Shown here piece by piece: positions 1 to 7,126 of a DNA stretch of 22,320 bases; position 1 is the stretch's first letter, and every line of letters starts with the position of its first letter. Under the pieces are notes generated by a model that made no database searches, was not told the origin of the DNA, and saw only the letters and a list, made by a program, of their open reading frames with translations. This DNA is from Bacteroidaceae bacterium. GTDB lineage: Bacteria; Bacteroidota; Bacteroidia; Bacteroidales; Bacteroidaceae. The stretch is from positions 1-22,320 of the forward strand of contig CAAGNV010000096.1 of the NCBI GenBank assembly GCA_900771425.1. The letters run 5' to 3'. Position numbers and translations under genes: made by a program.

Positions 1-51
1 CTTTGCCTTGAATTCAGGGGTGAGCTTTTTACGAGTTGTTTGAGTCTTCAT
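1..51 (-). CDS. Partial IS3-family-like transposase OrfA (N-terminus only)
   Basis: The minus strand from 51 to the window edge reads MKTQTTRKKLTPEFKAK, 17 codons without a stop. This matches the usual opening of IS3-family OrfA proteins (basic start, then a TPEFKAK-like stretch leading into the helix-turn-helix). A TAACTTTG box on the same strand at 60-67 lies 8 nt upstream of the ATG and fits a promoter. OrfA binds the element's ends, and in intact elements it is joined to the OrfB integrase by frameshifting; neither can be judged here. Identification rests on 17 residues and the nearby terminus-like sequence, so the family is probable rather than certain. Confidence 0.6.
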   Translation of the reverse strand, partial: MKTQTTRKKLTPEFKAK

Positions 52-59
52 TGCGAGTG

Positions 60-67
60 CAAAGTTA
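60..67 (-). promoter_or_regulatory. -7 box (TAACTTTG) for the partial transposase
   Basis: CAAAGTTA on the plus strand reads TAACTTTG on the minus strand, matching the Bacteroidetes -7 consensus TAnnTTTG, 8 nt before the OrfA ATG. I see no convincing TTG at -33. Confidence 0.45.
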
Positions 68-90
68 CAAAAATTATTTGACTTATGCAC

Positions 91-119
91 TGGTCCGAAA
101 ATTTGGGAGTATTATAACA
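91..119 (-). repeat. Putative terminal end of the IS3-type element
   Basis: Read on the minus strand this begins TGTTATAATACTCCCAAAT and continues into TTCGGACCAG. IS3-family ends start with TG and often carry a CCCAAA...GGAC core, so this is a plausible left terminus upstream of OrfA. The other end is outside the window, so neither the inverted repeat nor the exact boundary can be confirmed. Confidence 0.35.
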
Positions 120-155
120 AATCTCATTTATATAAACCATTTAAAACAAAATTTT

Positions 156-2486
156 ATGAAACAAAAATCTACATTTTTGAAGGTCTTTATGACCTTATTG
201 CTCCTGTGTGGAGTTAGTAGTGTGTGGGCTGGTAGTTATACTATGACTATTGACTCATCAACATCTGGTAACAACAATGTCCATTGGACTGCTTCAGATC
301 AGACTTCTTTAACTTACCAGGACATAACTTGGAATACTTCTATTACTGGTACATCATCAATCACAACATCAAAATCTTACTGTCAGATTGGTTCAAAGAG
401 TAATCCTGCAACTAAAGTATCTTTGTCAACTACAGGCTTTGCTGGAAAAACAATCACTTCAATTGCAGTAACATGCTATTGTATGTCCAATGAAGGTCCT
501 ACACTTACTGTTACCGCTGGAAGTACTACAATGATAGATGCAGCTGCTTTGACTAAAGGAACTTCAACTAAAATTTCAAGCACATCAGGATCTTCAGCTT
601 CTCTTGGAACATCTGATGCGATTAATATCACTTTTAATTCTTCTGCTAAAGCTGCTATTTGTATATCTGAGATTAATGTTGAGTACGAAGATGCTGCTGG
701 AACAAAATATTCTGTAACTTACAATGGCAACGGAGCTACTTCTGGTTCTGTTCCTACTGATGCTAATGAATATGAGAAGAATGCCACTGTAACTGTGCTT
801 GGTAACACTGGTAATCTTGCTCTGGCTGGATATACTTTCGATGGTTGGAACACTAAACAAGATGCTACCGGAACTGGTTATGCTGCAGGATCAACTTTCA
901 ATATTCAGCAAAACACAACTCTTTACGCAAAGTGGAATGCTATTGCATATAACATCACAACAAAATCTGTTGAAGGTGGTTCATGTTCTGTTATGATTGG
1001 TGAAATTGCTGCTGCTACAGCAACAAAGGGCACAAAACTCACTCTTTCTAACTCTCCTGCTGCAGGATATAAGTTTGATAAGTATGTAATTGATTACACA
1101 AATGAGAAAGGCGAACCAGACCAATCAAATATCACTACTAGTTCATACACCATGCCTGCAAGTGACATAACTGTTACTCCTGTATTCTCTAAATTAGCTA
1201 CATACACTATTACATTGAATAACCGTGGTAATGTTACTACAATCGACAATGTCATAGAGAATTCAAATTTGTATGACGCACTTGATGGCAAAGAACCATC
1301 TGATGAATTTGACGGATATTCTTTCGGTGGATGGTCAAAGGTGCAGAAAGCTTCTGCCGACAATTTTGTTTCTTCTTCAGACCTCGTTACTGGTGACATC
1401 ACATTATATGCTGTATACTATAAGTCAGAAGGTAACTTATCAACATCGGAAGTTACAAGTCTGTCTAATTTGAGCGCAGGACTTTACATACTCGGTTCGC
1501 AAATGAATGAGGAATCTAGTTCTTTGATGTATATGCCAAATACAGAATCTTCTGGTTCAAATCCGGTTCTTAAGGCTCTTGATTTGAATGAAGTTTCAGC
1601 AGATATGGTTTGGAATCTTACTTCTACCGGTACTGCTAACGAATATTATATTCGTCCTTATGGAAACGATGAAATTGGACTGGGTGTAACATCTTCTACA
1701 GGCGCAAATATCCACATCTCATCATCTTATGTAAATACTAATTGGACAATTAGTGAATCTGAAAGTGTCAATTGGCAATTTAAGAGTGGTAATATGTACT
1801 TAGCTGTTTATGAAGATAACGCTTGGAGAAATTATAAAAATAATACAACTAACCAAAATGGTAAATTCCACATTTACAAGGTTGTTTTGCCTAAGGAAAC
1901 TTATAGTTTAGGTCTTAGCTACACTCGCACAGTAACAGAAGGTAACTTCGGTACAATCTGCTTGCCTTACGACGGTACAGTTGAAGGTGCTACTCTCTAT
2001 TCTATTGCCGGTAAGGAAATGGATGGTGAAGCAGTTAAGAACCTCGTGCTCGAAGAAGAAGAAGGTGATGAACTTAAGGGTGGTAAGCCTTATGTATTCA
2101 AGGCAACAGCTTCTGAACTTAAGGTTTCTTACACAAGTGATGAATATACTGATGCTGACAACTATCAGGGTCTCTATGGTACTTATGATGCTATCGATGC
2201 TCTTCCTGCAGACGGCACCGTTTATGTTATTTCTCAGAACAAGTTCTGGTGCGTAAACAGCCCAGTTTCTTGTGGCGCTAACCGTGCTTACATCGTATTG
2301 AGCGAAGTTAAGGACGCTTCTGCTGCTAACAACCTCATCATCGGCAACGGTAACTTGGCTGACGGCATCAACGCAGTTGTTGTAGCTCCTGCTGGCAGCA
2401 AGATGTACAACCTCAATGGTCAGGCTGTAGGTGCTGACTACAAGGGCGTAGTTATTATGAACGGTAAGAAAATGTTTAACAAATAA
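156..2486 (+). CDS. Secreted surface protein with InlB/Listeria-Bacteroides repeats
   Basis: A 776-aa protein. I chose the ATG at 156 over the in-frame one at 36 because it begins a clear signal peptide (MKQKS, a hydrophobic FMTLLLLCGVSS core, cleavage after VWA near residue 25), and because the upstream extension would run through the putative IS end. After a Ser/Thr-rich domain (about 26-183) come three repeats. One is a classical Listeria-Bacteroides repeat (about 185-260, GYTFDGW...TLYAKW). One is divergent (about 263-347, ending in YTMPASDITVTPVF). One is a degenerate third copy (about 348-423, GYSFGGW...ITLYAVY). A lectin-like stretch follows, then a conserved C-terminal module (about 585-776, GTICLPYDG...) ending MYNLNGQAVGADYKGVVIMN. 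This ending resembles the C-termini of many Prevotella surface proteins and, more weakly, type-A T9SS sorting domains. Likely exported to the outer membrane or secreted; adhesion is inference. No catalytic motif is visible. Codons in the first two-thirds are more AT-rich than in the last third. Confidence 0.85.
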   Translation: MKQKSTFLKVFMTLLLLCGVSSVWAGSYTMTIDSSTSGNNNVHWTASDQTSLTYQDITWNTSITGTSSITTSKSYCQIGSKSNPATKVSLSTTGFAGKTITSIAVTCYCMSNEGPTLTVTAGSTTMIDAAALTKGTSTKISSTSGSSASLGTSDAINITFNSSAKAAICISEINVEYEDAAGTKYSVTYNGNGATSGSVPTDANEYEKNATVTVLGNTGNLALAGYTFDGWNTKQDATGTGYAAGSTFNIQQNTTLYAKWNAIAYNITTKSVEGGSCSVMIGEIAAATATKGTKLTLSNSPAAGYKFDKYVIDYTNEKGEPDQSNITTSSYTMPASDITVTPVFSKLATYTITLNNRGNVTTIDNVIENSNLYDALDGKEPSDEFDGYSFGGWSKVQKASADNFVSSSDLVTGDITLYAVYYKSEGNLSTSEVTSLSNLSAGLYILGSQMNEESSSLMYMPNTESSGSNPVLKALDLNEVSADMVWNLTSTGTANEYYIRPYGNDEIGLGVTSSTGANIHISSSYVNTNWTISESESVNWQFKSGNMYLAVYEDNAWRNYKNNTTNQNGKFHIYKVVLPKETYSLGLSYTRTVTEGNFGTICLPYDGTVEGATLYSIAGKEMDGEAVKNLVLEEEEGDELKGGKPYVFKATASELKVSYTSDEYTDADNYQGLYGTYDAIDALPADGTVYVISQNKFWCVNSPVSCGANRAYIVLSEVKDASAANNLIIGNGNLADGINAVVVAPAGSKMYNLNGQAVGADYKGVVIMNGKKMFNK

Positions 2487-2492
2487 ATCAAT

Positions 2493-2498
2493 AGGAGG
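2493..2498 (+). promoter_or_regulatory. Strong Shine-Dalgarno (AGGAGG) for the 53-aa peptide
   Basis: A perfect AGGAGG lies 8 nt upstream of the ATG at 2507. Bacteroidetes genes seldom use strong Shine-Dalgarno sites and the neighbouring starts here lack one. This supports real and possibly high-level translation of the small gene, and fixes its start. Confidence 0.7.
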
Positions 2499-2506
2499 AC
2501 AATAAT

Positions 2507-2668
2507 ATGAAAAAATATATTCAGCCAAATGTCAAGGTAACAACAGTTGCAACTGAAATCATCTGCCAAAGTACAGTTGGTTTTGGTGGCAACACTGGTG
2601 ACGGCAACATCAATTCTGCTGACGGCAAAAGCCATGGATGGGAAGTGATGGACGGCAATGAATGGTAA
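2507..2668 (+). CDS. 53-aa peptide of the MKKYIxP type, coupled to the InlB-repeat gene
   Basis: Begins MKKYIQPNVKVTTVATEIIC, then QSTVGFGGNTGDGNINSADG, and ends KSHGWEVMDGNEW. It starts 20 nt after the upstream stop and has a strong ribosome-binding site, so it is almost certainly co-transcribed with the InlB-repeat gene; a terminator follows 62 nt after its stop. Small proteins opening M-K-K-Y-[IV]-x-P with a beta-type N-terminal stretch and a Gly/Asn/Asp-rich tail recur in Bacteroidales, and I know of no established function. There is a single Cys (residue 20), no normal signal peptide and no membrane segment. The conserved front half and variable Gly-rich back half look like a leader-plus-core arrangement, as in ribosomally made modified peptides, but no modification enzyme is nearby. 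A secreted or surface-associated partner of the upstream protein is equally possible. Existence is well supported; function is unknown. Confidence 0.75.
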   Translation: MKKYIQPNVKVTTVATEIICQSTVGFGGNTGDGNINSADGKSHGWEVMDGNEW

Positions 2669-2730
2669 AATAACGGGTGGTAGGGCATCGTAATGTCCTT
2701 CCACAGTTGAACAAAAAAGATAATAAGGAG

Positions 2731-2766
2731 ATAGTCCCGGGCCTCGCGGCTTGGGACTATTTTTGT
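2731..2766 (+). terminator. Rho-independent terminator, 13-bp stem
   Basis: The 30 nt at 2731-2760 fold end to end as ATAGTCCCGGGCC paired with GGCTTGGGACTAT around a TCGC tetraloop (two G-U pairs, no mismatches). A T-run follows directly. It lies 62 nt after the peptide stop and closes the InlB-repeat/peptide transcript. Confidence 0.85.
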
Positions 2767-2833
2767 TGAGCCACGCGGCTGGCAGGTGTGGTGAATTTCG
2801 ATGCAGAAAGTGCACGTTCGGACAGGTGCCGAA

Positions 2834-2855
2834 AATAGGATTTTTGTTAGATTTG
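2834..2855. repeat. Short direct repeat, copy 1 (second copy at 3096-3117)
   Basis: AATAGGATTTTTGTTAGATT plus TG matches AATAGGACTTTTTTTAGATT plus TG at 3096-3117 with two differences in 22 nt. The second copy forms the end of the xth coding region. Confidence 0.5.
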
Positions 2856-2880
2856 CCCATTGCGGTTGATGGCATATAGG

Positions 2881-2990
2881 AAACGCAGCCAAATCTTCGG
2901 GGCTGAAGAACCAAATCTTATCGCCATAAGAACCAAATCTTATCGGCCGAAGAACCAAATCTTATTGCCCGAAGATTTGGCTGCGTTTTT
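2881..2990 (+). repeat. 21-bp perfect inverted repeat enclosing a repeat array, with T-tail
   Basis: The left arm at 2881-2901 (AAACGCAGCCAAATCTTCGG + G) is the exact reverse complement of the right arm at 2968-2988. The last Ts of the right arm run into a short T-tract, so in the plus direction the structure resembles an oversized terminator with a 66-nt loop. The loop is made of the 22-nt repeats. Confidence 0.75.
2889..2976 (+). repeat. Four tandem 22-nt repeats (CCAAATCTT core)
   Basis: CCAAATCTT begins at 2889, 2911, 2933 and 2955, an exact 22-nt period. The following bases are related (variants of ATCGGCCGAAGAA), and AAGAACCAAATCTTAT is perfectly repeated at 2906, 2928 and 2950. An inverted copy of the core, AAGATTTGG, follows at 2972-2980 and could pair with any of the four. 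Confidence 0.8.
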
Positions 2991-3076
2991 ACCCTTACCT
3001 ATGTATGATGATTGTCAGAGACTTATGAAGACGGGGTTTTGTCTGTTTCTATATGGGCTTTGGCGTGTTTGCGGGT

Positions 3077-3868
3077 CTATACGAAAAACGGCGGAATAGG
3101 ACTTTTTTTAGATTTGTCATTTATAACGACTTCCACCGGACAGTGGTCAGAACCGAACACGTCGGAGTGAATCTCGGCACTGACTAACCGCTCTTTCATT
3201 CGTTCGGAGCAGAGGAAGTAGTCGATGCGCCATCCGGCATTGTTCTCGCGGGCATGGAATCGGTACGACCACCACGAATAGCGTCCTGGTGCATCGGGGT
3301 TGAAGTGGCGGAAGGTGTCGATGAATCCGGCATCGAGCAGCTGTGTGAATTTCTCGCGTTCCTCGTCGGTGAAGCCTGCATTGTGATGGTTCGACGCAGG
3401 GTTCTTGATGTCAATCTCCTTGTGTGCCACGTTCATGTCGCCGCAGACGATGACCGGTTTCCTGGCATCGAGTTCCTGCAGGTAACGGCGGAAGGCATCG
3501 TCCCACTCCATGCGGTAGCCGAGGCGTCGTAGCCCGTCCTGTGAGTTGGGAGTATAGACGGTGACGAGGTAGAAGTCGTTCATCTCGAGCGTGATGACGC
3601 GCCCTTCGTTGTCGTCGGCCATGCCGGGCAACCCGTAACTGACGCTGAGTGGGGTGTGGCGCGTGAATATGGCTGTGCCGCTGTAACCTTTCTTCTCTGC
3701 GTAGTTCCAGTATGACTGGTAGCCGAGGAAGGCCAGGTCGAGTTGTCCTGCCTGCATCTTGGTCTCCTGAAGGCAGAAAAAATCGGCATCGAGCCGGGTA
3801 AAGGCTTCTTCAAAGCCCTTACCGCAACAAGCTCGAATGCCGTTGACGTTCCATGATATGAATTTCAT
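3077..3868 (-). CDS. xth: Exodeoxyribonuclease III (AP endonuclease)
   Basis: A 263-aa member of the exonuclease III / AP endonuclease fold, acting in base-excision repair by cutting 5' of abasic sites and trimming 3' ends in a metal-dependent reaction. Family motifs are all present: N7 in SWNVNGIR, metal-binding E35 in LQETK, Y105 in YTPNSQ, D144/N146 in GDMN and the D241-H242 pair in SDHCPV. Length is slightly above the usual ~250 aa because of a Lys/Pro-rich tail (residues 251-263, DKSKKSPIPPFFV) after the last fold element. This tail is encoded partly by a short direct repeat also present at 2834-2855. It lies 27 nt downstream of the CoA-transferase gene on the same strand, and no separate promoter is evident, so the two are probably co-transcribed. 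The start follows from the canonical MKFISWNVNG opening. Confidence 0.95.
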   Translation of the reverse strand: MKFISWNVNGIRACCGKGFEEAFTRLDADFFCLQETKMQAGQLDLAFLGYQSYWNYAEKKGYSGTAIFTRHTPLSVSYGLPGMADDNEGRVITLEMNDFYLVTVYTPNSQDGLRRLGYRMEWDDAFRRYLQELDARKPVIVCGDMNVAHKEIDIKNPASNHHNAGFTDEEREKFTQLLDAGFIDTFRHFNPDAPGRYSWWSYRFHARENNAGWRIDYFLCSERMKERLVSAEIHSDVFGSDHCPVEVVINDKSKKSPIPPFFV

Positions 3869-3895
3869 GTCTAGGTGGGTTCTATAAAATCCCCT

Positions 3896-5389
3896 TTATG
3901 CAAACTTGCTGAAGTCAACCTTGTGCATGTCGCCTTCCTTGATGAATGTGTCGTGGAATGCGTGGGTAGCAGCGAGGTTGTGCCATGACTGCCCCTTCTG
4001 GCTGATCTTGAGGTAGTCCCAGAGGAGTTGCTTGTAGTCAGGGTGAGCACAGTTCTCGATGATTGCCTTTGCGCGTTCGATTGGGCTCTTGCCACGGAGG
4101 TCGGCAACGCCTTGCTCAGTAACGATGATGTTGACGTCGTGCTCTGTGTGGTCGATGTGTGAGCAGAATGGAACGATTGAAGAGATCATGCCGCCCTTTG
4201 CCACTGATGGGCAAGTAAAGATTGAGAGGAATGCGTTGCGCTCGAAGTCGCCTGAACCGCCGATACCGTTCATCATCTTTGTACCGCAGATCTGAGTTGA
4301 GTTGGCGTGTCCGAAGAGGTCAACCTCGATGGCTGTGTTGATGGCGATAAGTCCGAGACGGCGGATTACTTCGGCGTTGTTTGATATTTCTGACTGACGG
4401 AGTACGAGCTTGTCCTTGAAGAAGTCGATGTTGTCGTAGATGCTGAGGAGCTTGTCGTTGGTAACGGTGAGTGAGCAGGTAGATGCGCACTTTACCTTCT
4501 CCTGGAACATGAGGTCAACGATTGCGTTCTGGAGTACTTCGGTGTAGATCTCCATCTGTGGCATTTCTGGGTTGCTTCCGAGTGCGAAGAGGATAGCGTT
4601 GGCAGTAGTACCTACACCGCTCTGGAATGGGAGGAATGAAGGTGGAATGATGCCGCGGCGCTTTTCGTTCATGAGGAATTCGGCTACGTTCTCGCCGATC
4701 TTGTCGGTGATTGGGTCTGCATCCTTGAATGAGCGTGCTTCGTCAGGGAGGTTGCACTCTACTACGCCGATTACCTTGTCAGGGTCGATCTGGAGGTATG
4801 GAGTACCGATGCGGTCGGTTACCTTCTCGATTGGGATAGGCTTGCGGCAAGGAGGGTCGAGTGGCTCGTAAACGTCGTGTATGCCTATTGACTTAGGTGA
4901 ATGGAATGCGTTGAGCTCTAGTATGATGCCCTTCTTTGCGAGGCGTGCTATGGTTGGCGAGATACCGCCGGCTGCTGTGAGGTATACCTTGTCGCCGTCG
5001 ATGGCGCAGACTTCGATGATTGCATAGTCAACGTCGCCGAGGAATCCGTAGCGGAGGTCCTGAGCCATCATGCCGAGGTGTATGTCGTTGTATGCTATTT
5101 CGCCTGCATTGACGTGCTTGCGGAAGTCAGGATTGGTGGTGTATGGTGCGCGGTACTTGATGGCGTGTTCGTTTGAGAGTACGCCGTCGCATGACTGACC
5201 TGTGCTGGCACCTGTGAAGATACCTACCTTGAATTCACGACCTGCCTCATGTTCTGCATGAGCCTTCTTTGCCAATTCTGCTGTTACTGCCTTTGCAGTA
5301 CCTGCTGGGGTGAAGCCACTGAGACCGATATTGTCTCCGTTCTGGATAAGAGCAGCGGCTTCGGCTGCTGTAATTCTAGCGTATGCCAT
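3896..5389 (-). CDS. Acetyl-CoA hydrolase/transferase family (likely succinate:acetate CoA-transferase)
   Basis: A 497-aa cytosolic enzyme of the Cat1/AarC-type class I CoA-transferase family, which moves CoA between acyl groups such as acetate and succinate through a glutamyl-CoA thioester. Recognisable motifs: QSGVGTTANA (256-265), the likely catalytic Glu284 in IYTEVLQ, MNGIGGSGDFERNA, and the C-terminal HTEHDVNIIVTEQGVADLRG. Length is typical (about 500 aa). In succinate- and propionate-producing Bacteroidales such enzymes recycle CoA in fermentation; substrate preference cannot be read from the sequence. The gene has a TACCTTTG -7 box at 5430-5437 and leads a two-gene unit with xth. Codon use is strongly biased and regular, as in highly expressed metabolic genes. 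Confidence 0.92.
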   Translation of the reverse strand: MAYARITAAEAAALIQNGDNIGLSGFTPAGTAKAVTAELAKKAHAEHEAGREFKVGIFTGASTGQSCDGVLSNEHAIKYRAPYTTNPDFRKHVNAGEIAYNDIHLGMMAQDLRYGFLGDVDYAIIEVCAIDGDKVYLTAAGGISPTIARLAKKGIILELNAFHSPKSIGIHDVYEPLDPPCRKPIPIEKVTDRIGTPYLQIDPDKVIGVVECNLPDEARSFKDADPITDKIGENVAEFLMNEKRRGIIPPSFLPFQSGVGTTANAILFALGSNPEMPQMEIYTEVLQNAIVDLMFQEKVKCASTCSLTVTNDKLLSIYDNIDFFKDKLVLRQSEISNNAEVIRRLGLIAINTAIEVDLFGHANSTQICGTKMMNGIGGSGDFERNAFLSIFTCPSVAKGGMISSIVPFCSHIDHTEHDVNIIVTEQGVADLRGKSPIERAKAIIENCAHPDYKQLLWDYLKISQKGQSWHNLAATHAFHDTFIKEGDMHKVDFSKFA

Positions 5390-5429
5390 AATTTATTGTT
5401 TGATTTGATTGAAATTCACAATACGAGTG

Positions 5430-5437
5430 CAAAGGTA
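5430..5437 (-). promoter_or_regulatory. -7 box (TACCTTTG) of the CoA-transferase gene
   Basis: CAAAGGTA on the plus strand reads TACCTTTG on the minus strand, a perfect TAnnTTTG match 40 nt upstream of the CoA-transferase ATG. The -33 region lies in AATTAGG repeats and shows no clear TTG. Confidence 0.6.
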
Positions 5438-5606
5438 CGAATTAATTGGGAATTAGGAATTAGGAATTGTGAATAATTTCAATAAATAAAGGTCATGCAG
5501 ACCGTGAATGGCAGATTATACAAACTGCATTTATCAGTAGGTCGGCAAAAATGGCTGCGTGAACCGCATAAATCCGTCCGTTAGGCATGATTGCGCCTGA
5601 AATGTA

Positions 5607-5636
5607 TTGCTGTTTTGTAGAAAAGTCGTACCTTTG
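5607..5636 (+). promoter_or_regulatory. Bacteroidetes-type promoter of the flippase gene
   Basis: TTG at 5607-5609 and TACCTTTG at 5629-5636 are 19 nt apart, in good agreement with the TTG/TAnnTTTG consensus. Transcription should begin around 5640. This places the ATG at 5639 at or before the first transcribed base and favours the ATG at 5666. Confidence 0.65.
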
Positions 5637-5665
5637 CCATGATTCAAAACGATGAAACCACGAAT

Positions 5666-7126
5666 ATGGCACAGGACAATCTGAAGGAAAAGACGGCAAA
5701 GGGCTTGCTGTGGGGCATGTTGAGCAACGGCGGAATGCAGGTGCTCAACGTGGTGTTCGGCATCGTACTTGCCAACATACTGTCGCCTGGCGACTATGGC
5801 CTGATTGCCATGCTCACCATCTTCTCGAACATAGCCGATGCGCTTCAGGAGAGTGGTTTCATCTCGGCACTCATCAACCGTAAGAACATCACGCGGCTCG
5901 ACCTCTGCTCTATCTTCTGGTTCAACGTCGGTGTGGGGTTCGTACTGTACCTTATCCTGTGGTTCTTTGCTCCGCTCATTGCCGACTATAACGGTCAGCC
6001 GGTGCTCGTGCCGCTTGCCCGTTACGCCTTCGTAGGATTCTTCATCGCCAGCTTCTCTATCGTTCCGCGTGCCATGCTGATGAAGGAGATGAAGATGCGC
6101 GAACTGGCAATATCAAGTCTGCTGTCGCTGCTCATCTCGGGCATCGTGAGCATCGTGATGGCACTCTGTGGCATGGCCTTCTGGGGACTTGCTACCCAGA
6201 GCATCGTCTATGTGCTGTGCGGGGTGTTGTTCAGTTGGTACTTCTATCGTTTCCGTCCGTCCCTTCAGTTCTCGCTGCAACCAATCAAGGAGATGTTCGG
6301 ATTTAGTTGCAAGATGCTGATTACCCGTGTGTTCAACAGCGTCAACCGCTATACGTTCGAGACGTTCCTCGGTGGCTTTTACAAGGACTATGAGGTAGGA
6401 TATTACTCACAGGCCAACAAGTGGAACACCATGGGCAGCCAGTTTATCATGGGTATGGTTCAGGGCGTGGCTCAGCCTATGTTCGTGAAGATGGGCGACG
6501 ACGAGGAACGCCTCCGCCGTGCATTCCGTAAGATGCTGCGCTTCACCTGCTTCCTCTCATTCCCGCTGATGCTCGGATTGTGTCTGATAGTACCCGAGTT
6601 CATCGACATCGCACTGCCGAAGTGGCATGCATGCATACCATTGATGCAGATGCTGTGCGTGGGCGGAGCGTTCATGCCGGTGGCCACACTCTACTTCAAC
6701 CTGATAATCAGCCGCGGAAAGTCCGATATATATATGTGGAACATGATTGTGCAGAGCCTGCTTATCCTGTTCGACCTGTTTGCCGTCCAGCACTTCGACT
6801 TGTGCTGGCTGGGTCTGAAGGGCATCAGCCTGATGGTACTCATTTATGTGCTGATACTCGTGGCATGGACCTTCGTATGGCAGTTCTTCCTCAAGCGCGA
6901 ACTCCGCCTTGGATTCCTTCCTGCACTGAGGGACATCCTACCGTTCCTCGCCATAGCCGTCGTTACGATGACCGCAACCTATTTTGCCGTATCCGGCATC
7001 ACAAACATCTACCTTTCGCTCGTTGTCAAGATAGCCATTGCCGTAGTCATCTACTGCGGACTTACCTATCTCAGCGGAGCAAAAATCATGCGTGAATGCC
7101 TGAGTTATTTGTTGCACAGGAAGTAG
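5666..7126 (+). CDS. Polysaccharide flippase/exporter (Wzx-like, MOP superfamily)
   Basis: A 486-aa inner-membrane protein opening MAQDNLKEKTAKGLLWGMLS and continuing as about 12-14 hydrophobic segments separated by short loops. The N-terminal pattern (KTAKGLLWGMLSN...ANILSPGDYGLIAMLTIF) is typical of WzxC-type lipopolysaccharide/capsule flippases, which move undecaprenyl-linked oligosaccharides across the membrane. The ATG at 5639 would add nine residues, but the promoter geometry makes that start unlikely. It is the first gene of the glycan cluster and lies 269 nt ahead of the LicD gene. Specificity for a given glycan cannot be read from the sequence. Confidence 0.88.
   Translation: MAQDNLKEKTAKGLLWGMLSNGGMQVLNVVFGIVLANILSPGDYGLIAMLTIFSNIADALQESGFISALINRKNITRLDLCSIFWFNVGVGFVLYLILWFFAPLIADYNGQPVLVPLARYAFVGFFIASFSIVPRAMLMKEMKMRELAISSLLSLLISGIVSIVMALCGMAFWGLATQSIVYVLCGVLFSWYFYRFRPSLQFSLQPIKEMFGFSCKMLITRVFNSVNRYTFETFLGGFYKDYEVGYYSQANKWNTMGSQFIMGMVQGVAQPMFVKMGDDEERLRRAFRKMLRFTCFLSFPLMLGLCLIVPEFIDIALPKWHACIPLMQMLCVGGAFMPVATLYFNLIISRGKSDIYMWNMIVQSLLILFDLFAVQHFDLCWLGLKGISLMVLIYVLILVAWTFVWQFFLKRELRLGFLPALRDILPFLAIAVVTMTATYFAVSGITNIYLSLVVKIAIAVVIYCGLTYLSGAKIMRECLSYLLHRK

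Larger units (their letters stand above)
2669..3076. other. Gene-free region between convergent genes
   Basis: This stretch holds the terminator at 2731-2766, the 22-nt repeat array at 2889-2976 with its flanking 21-bp inverted repeat, and one copy of a short direct repeat (2834-2855) whose second copy lies at the 3' end of xth. The ORFs that cross it on both strands have no family features and are read-throughs of the repeats. Confidence 0.6.
5390..5665. other. Divergent intergenic region with promoters and short repeats
   Basis: It holds the minus-strand promoter of the CoA-transferase gene, a small direct repeat of AATTAGG units at about 5449-5470, and the plus-strand promoter of the flippase. 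The middle part (about 5490-5600) has no gene I can support. The minus-strand ORF covering it overlaps the flippase start and has no family features. Confidence 0.5.

Noticed and set aside
36..155. Upstream N-terminal extension of the InlB-repeat protein
   Set aside because: It would run through the putative IS end and bury the signal peptide; the ATG at 156 gives a proper signal sequence.
2438..2958. Two long overlapping minus-strand ORFs across the terminator and repeat array
   Set aside because: They read through a strong hairpin terminator, the 53-aa gene and the 22-nt repeats, and have no family features; the periodic repeats keep the frames open.
2889..2980. Possible CRISPR array in the 22-nt repeats
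   Set aside because: The units are directly adjoining with no unique spacers and there are no cas genes in the window.
5493..5699. Minus-strand 68-aa ORF between the CoA-transferase and the flippase
   Set aside because: It overlaps the flippase promoter and start, and shows no ribosome-binding or family evidence.
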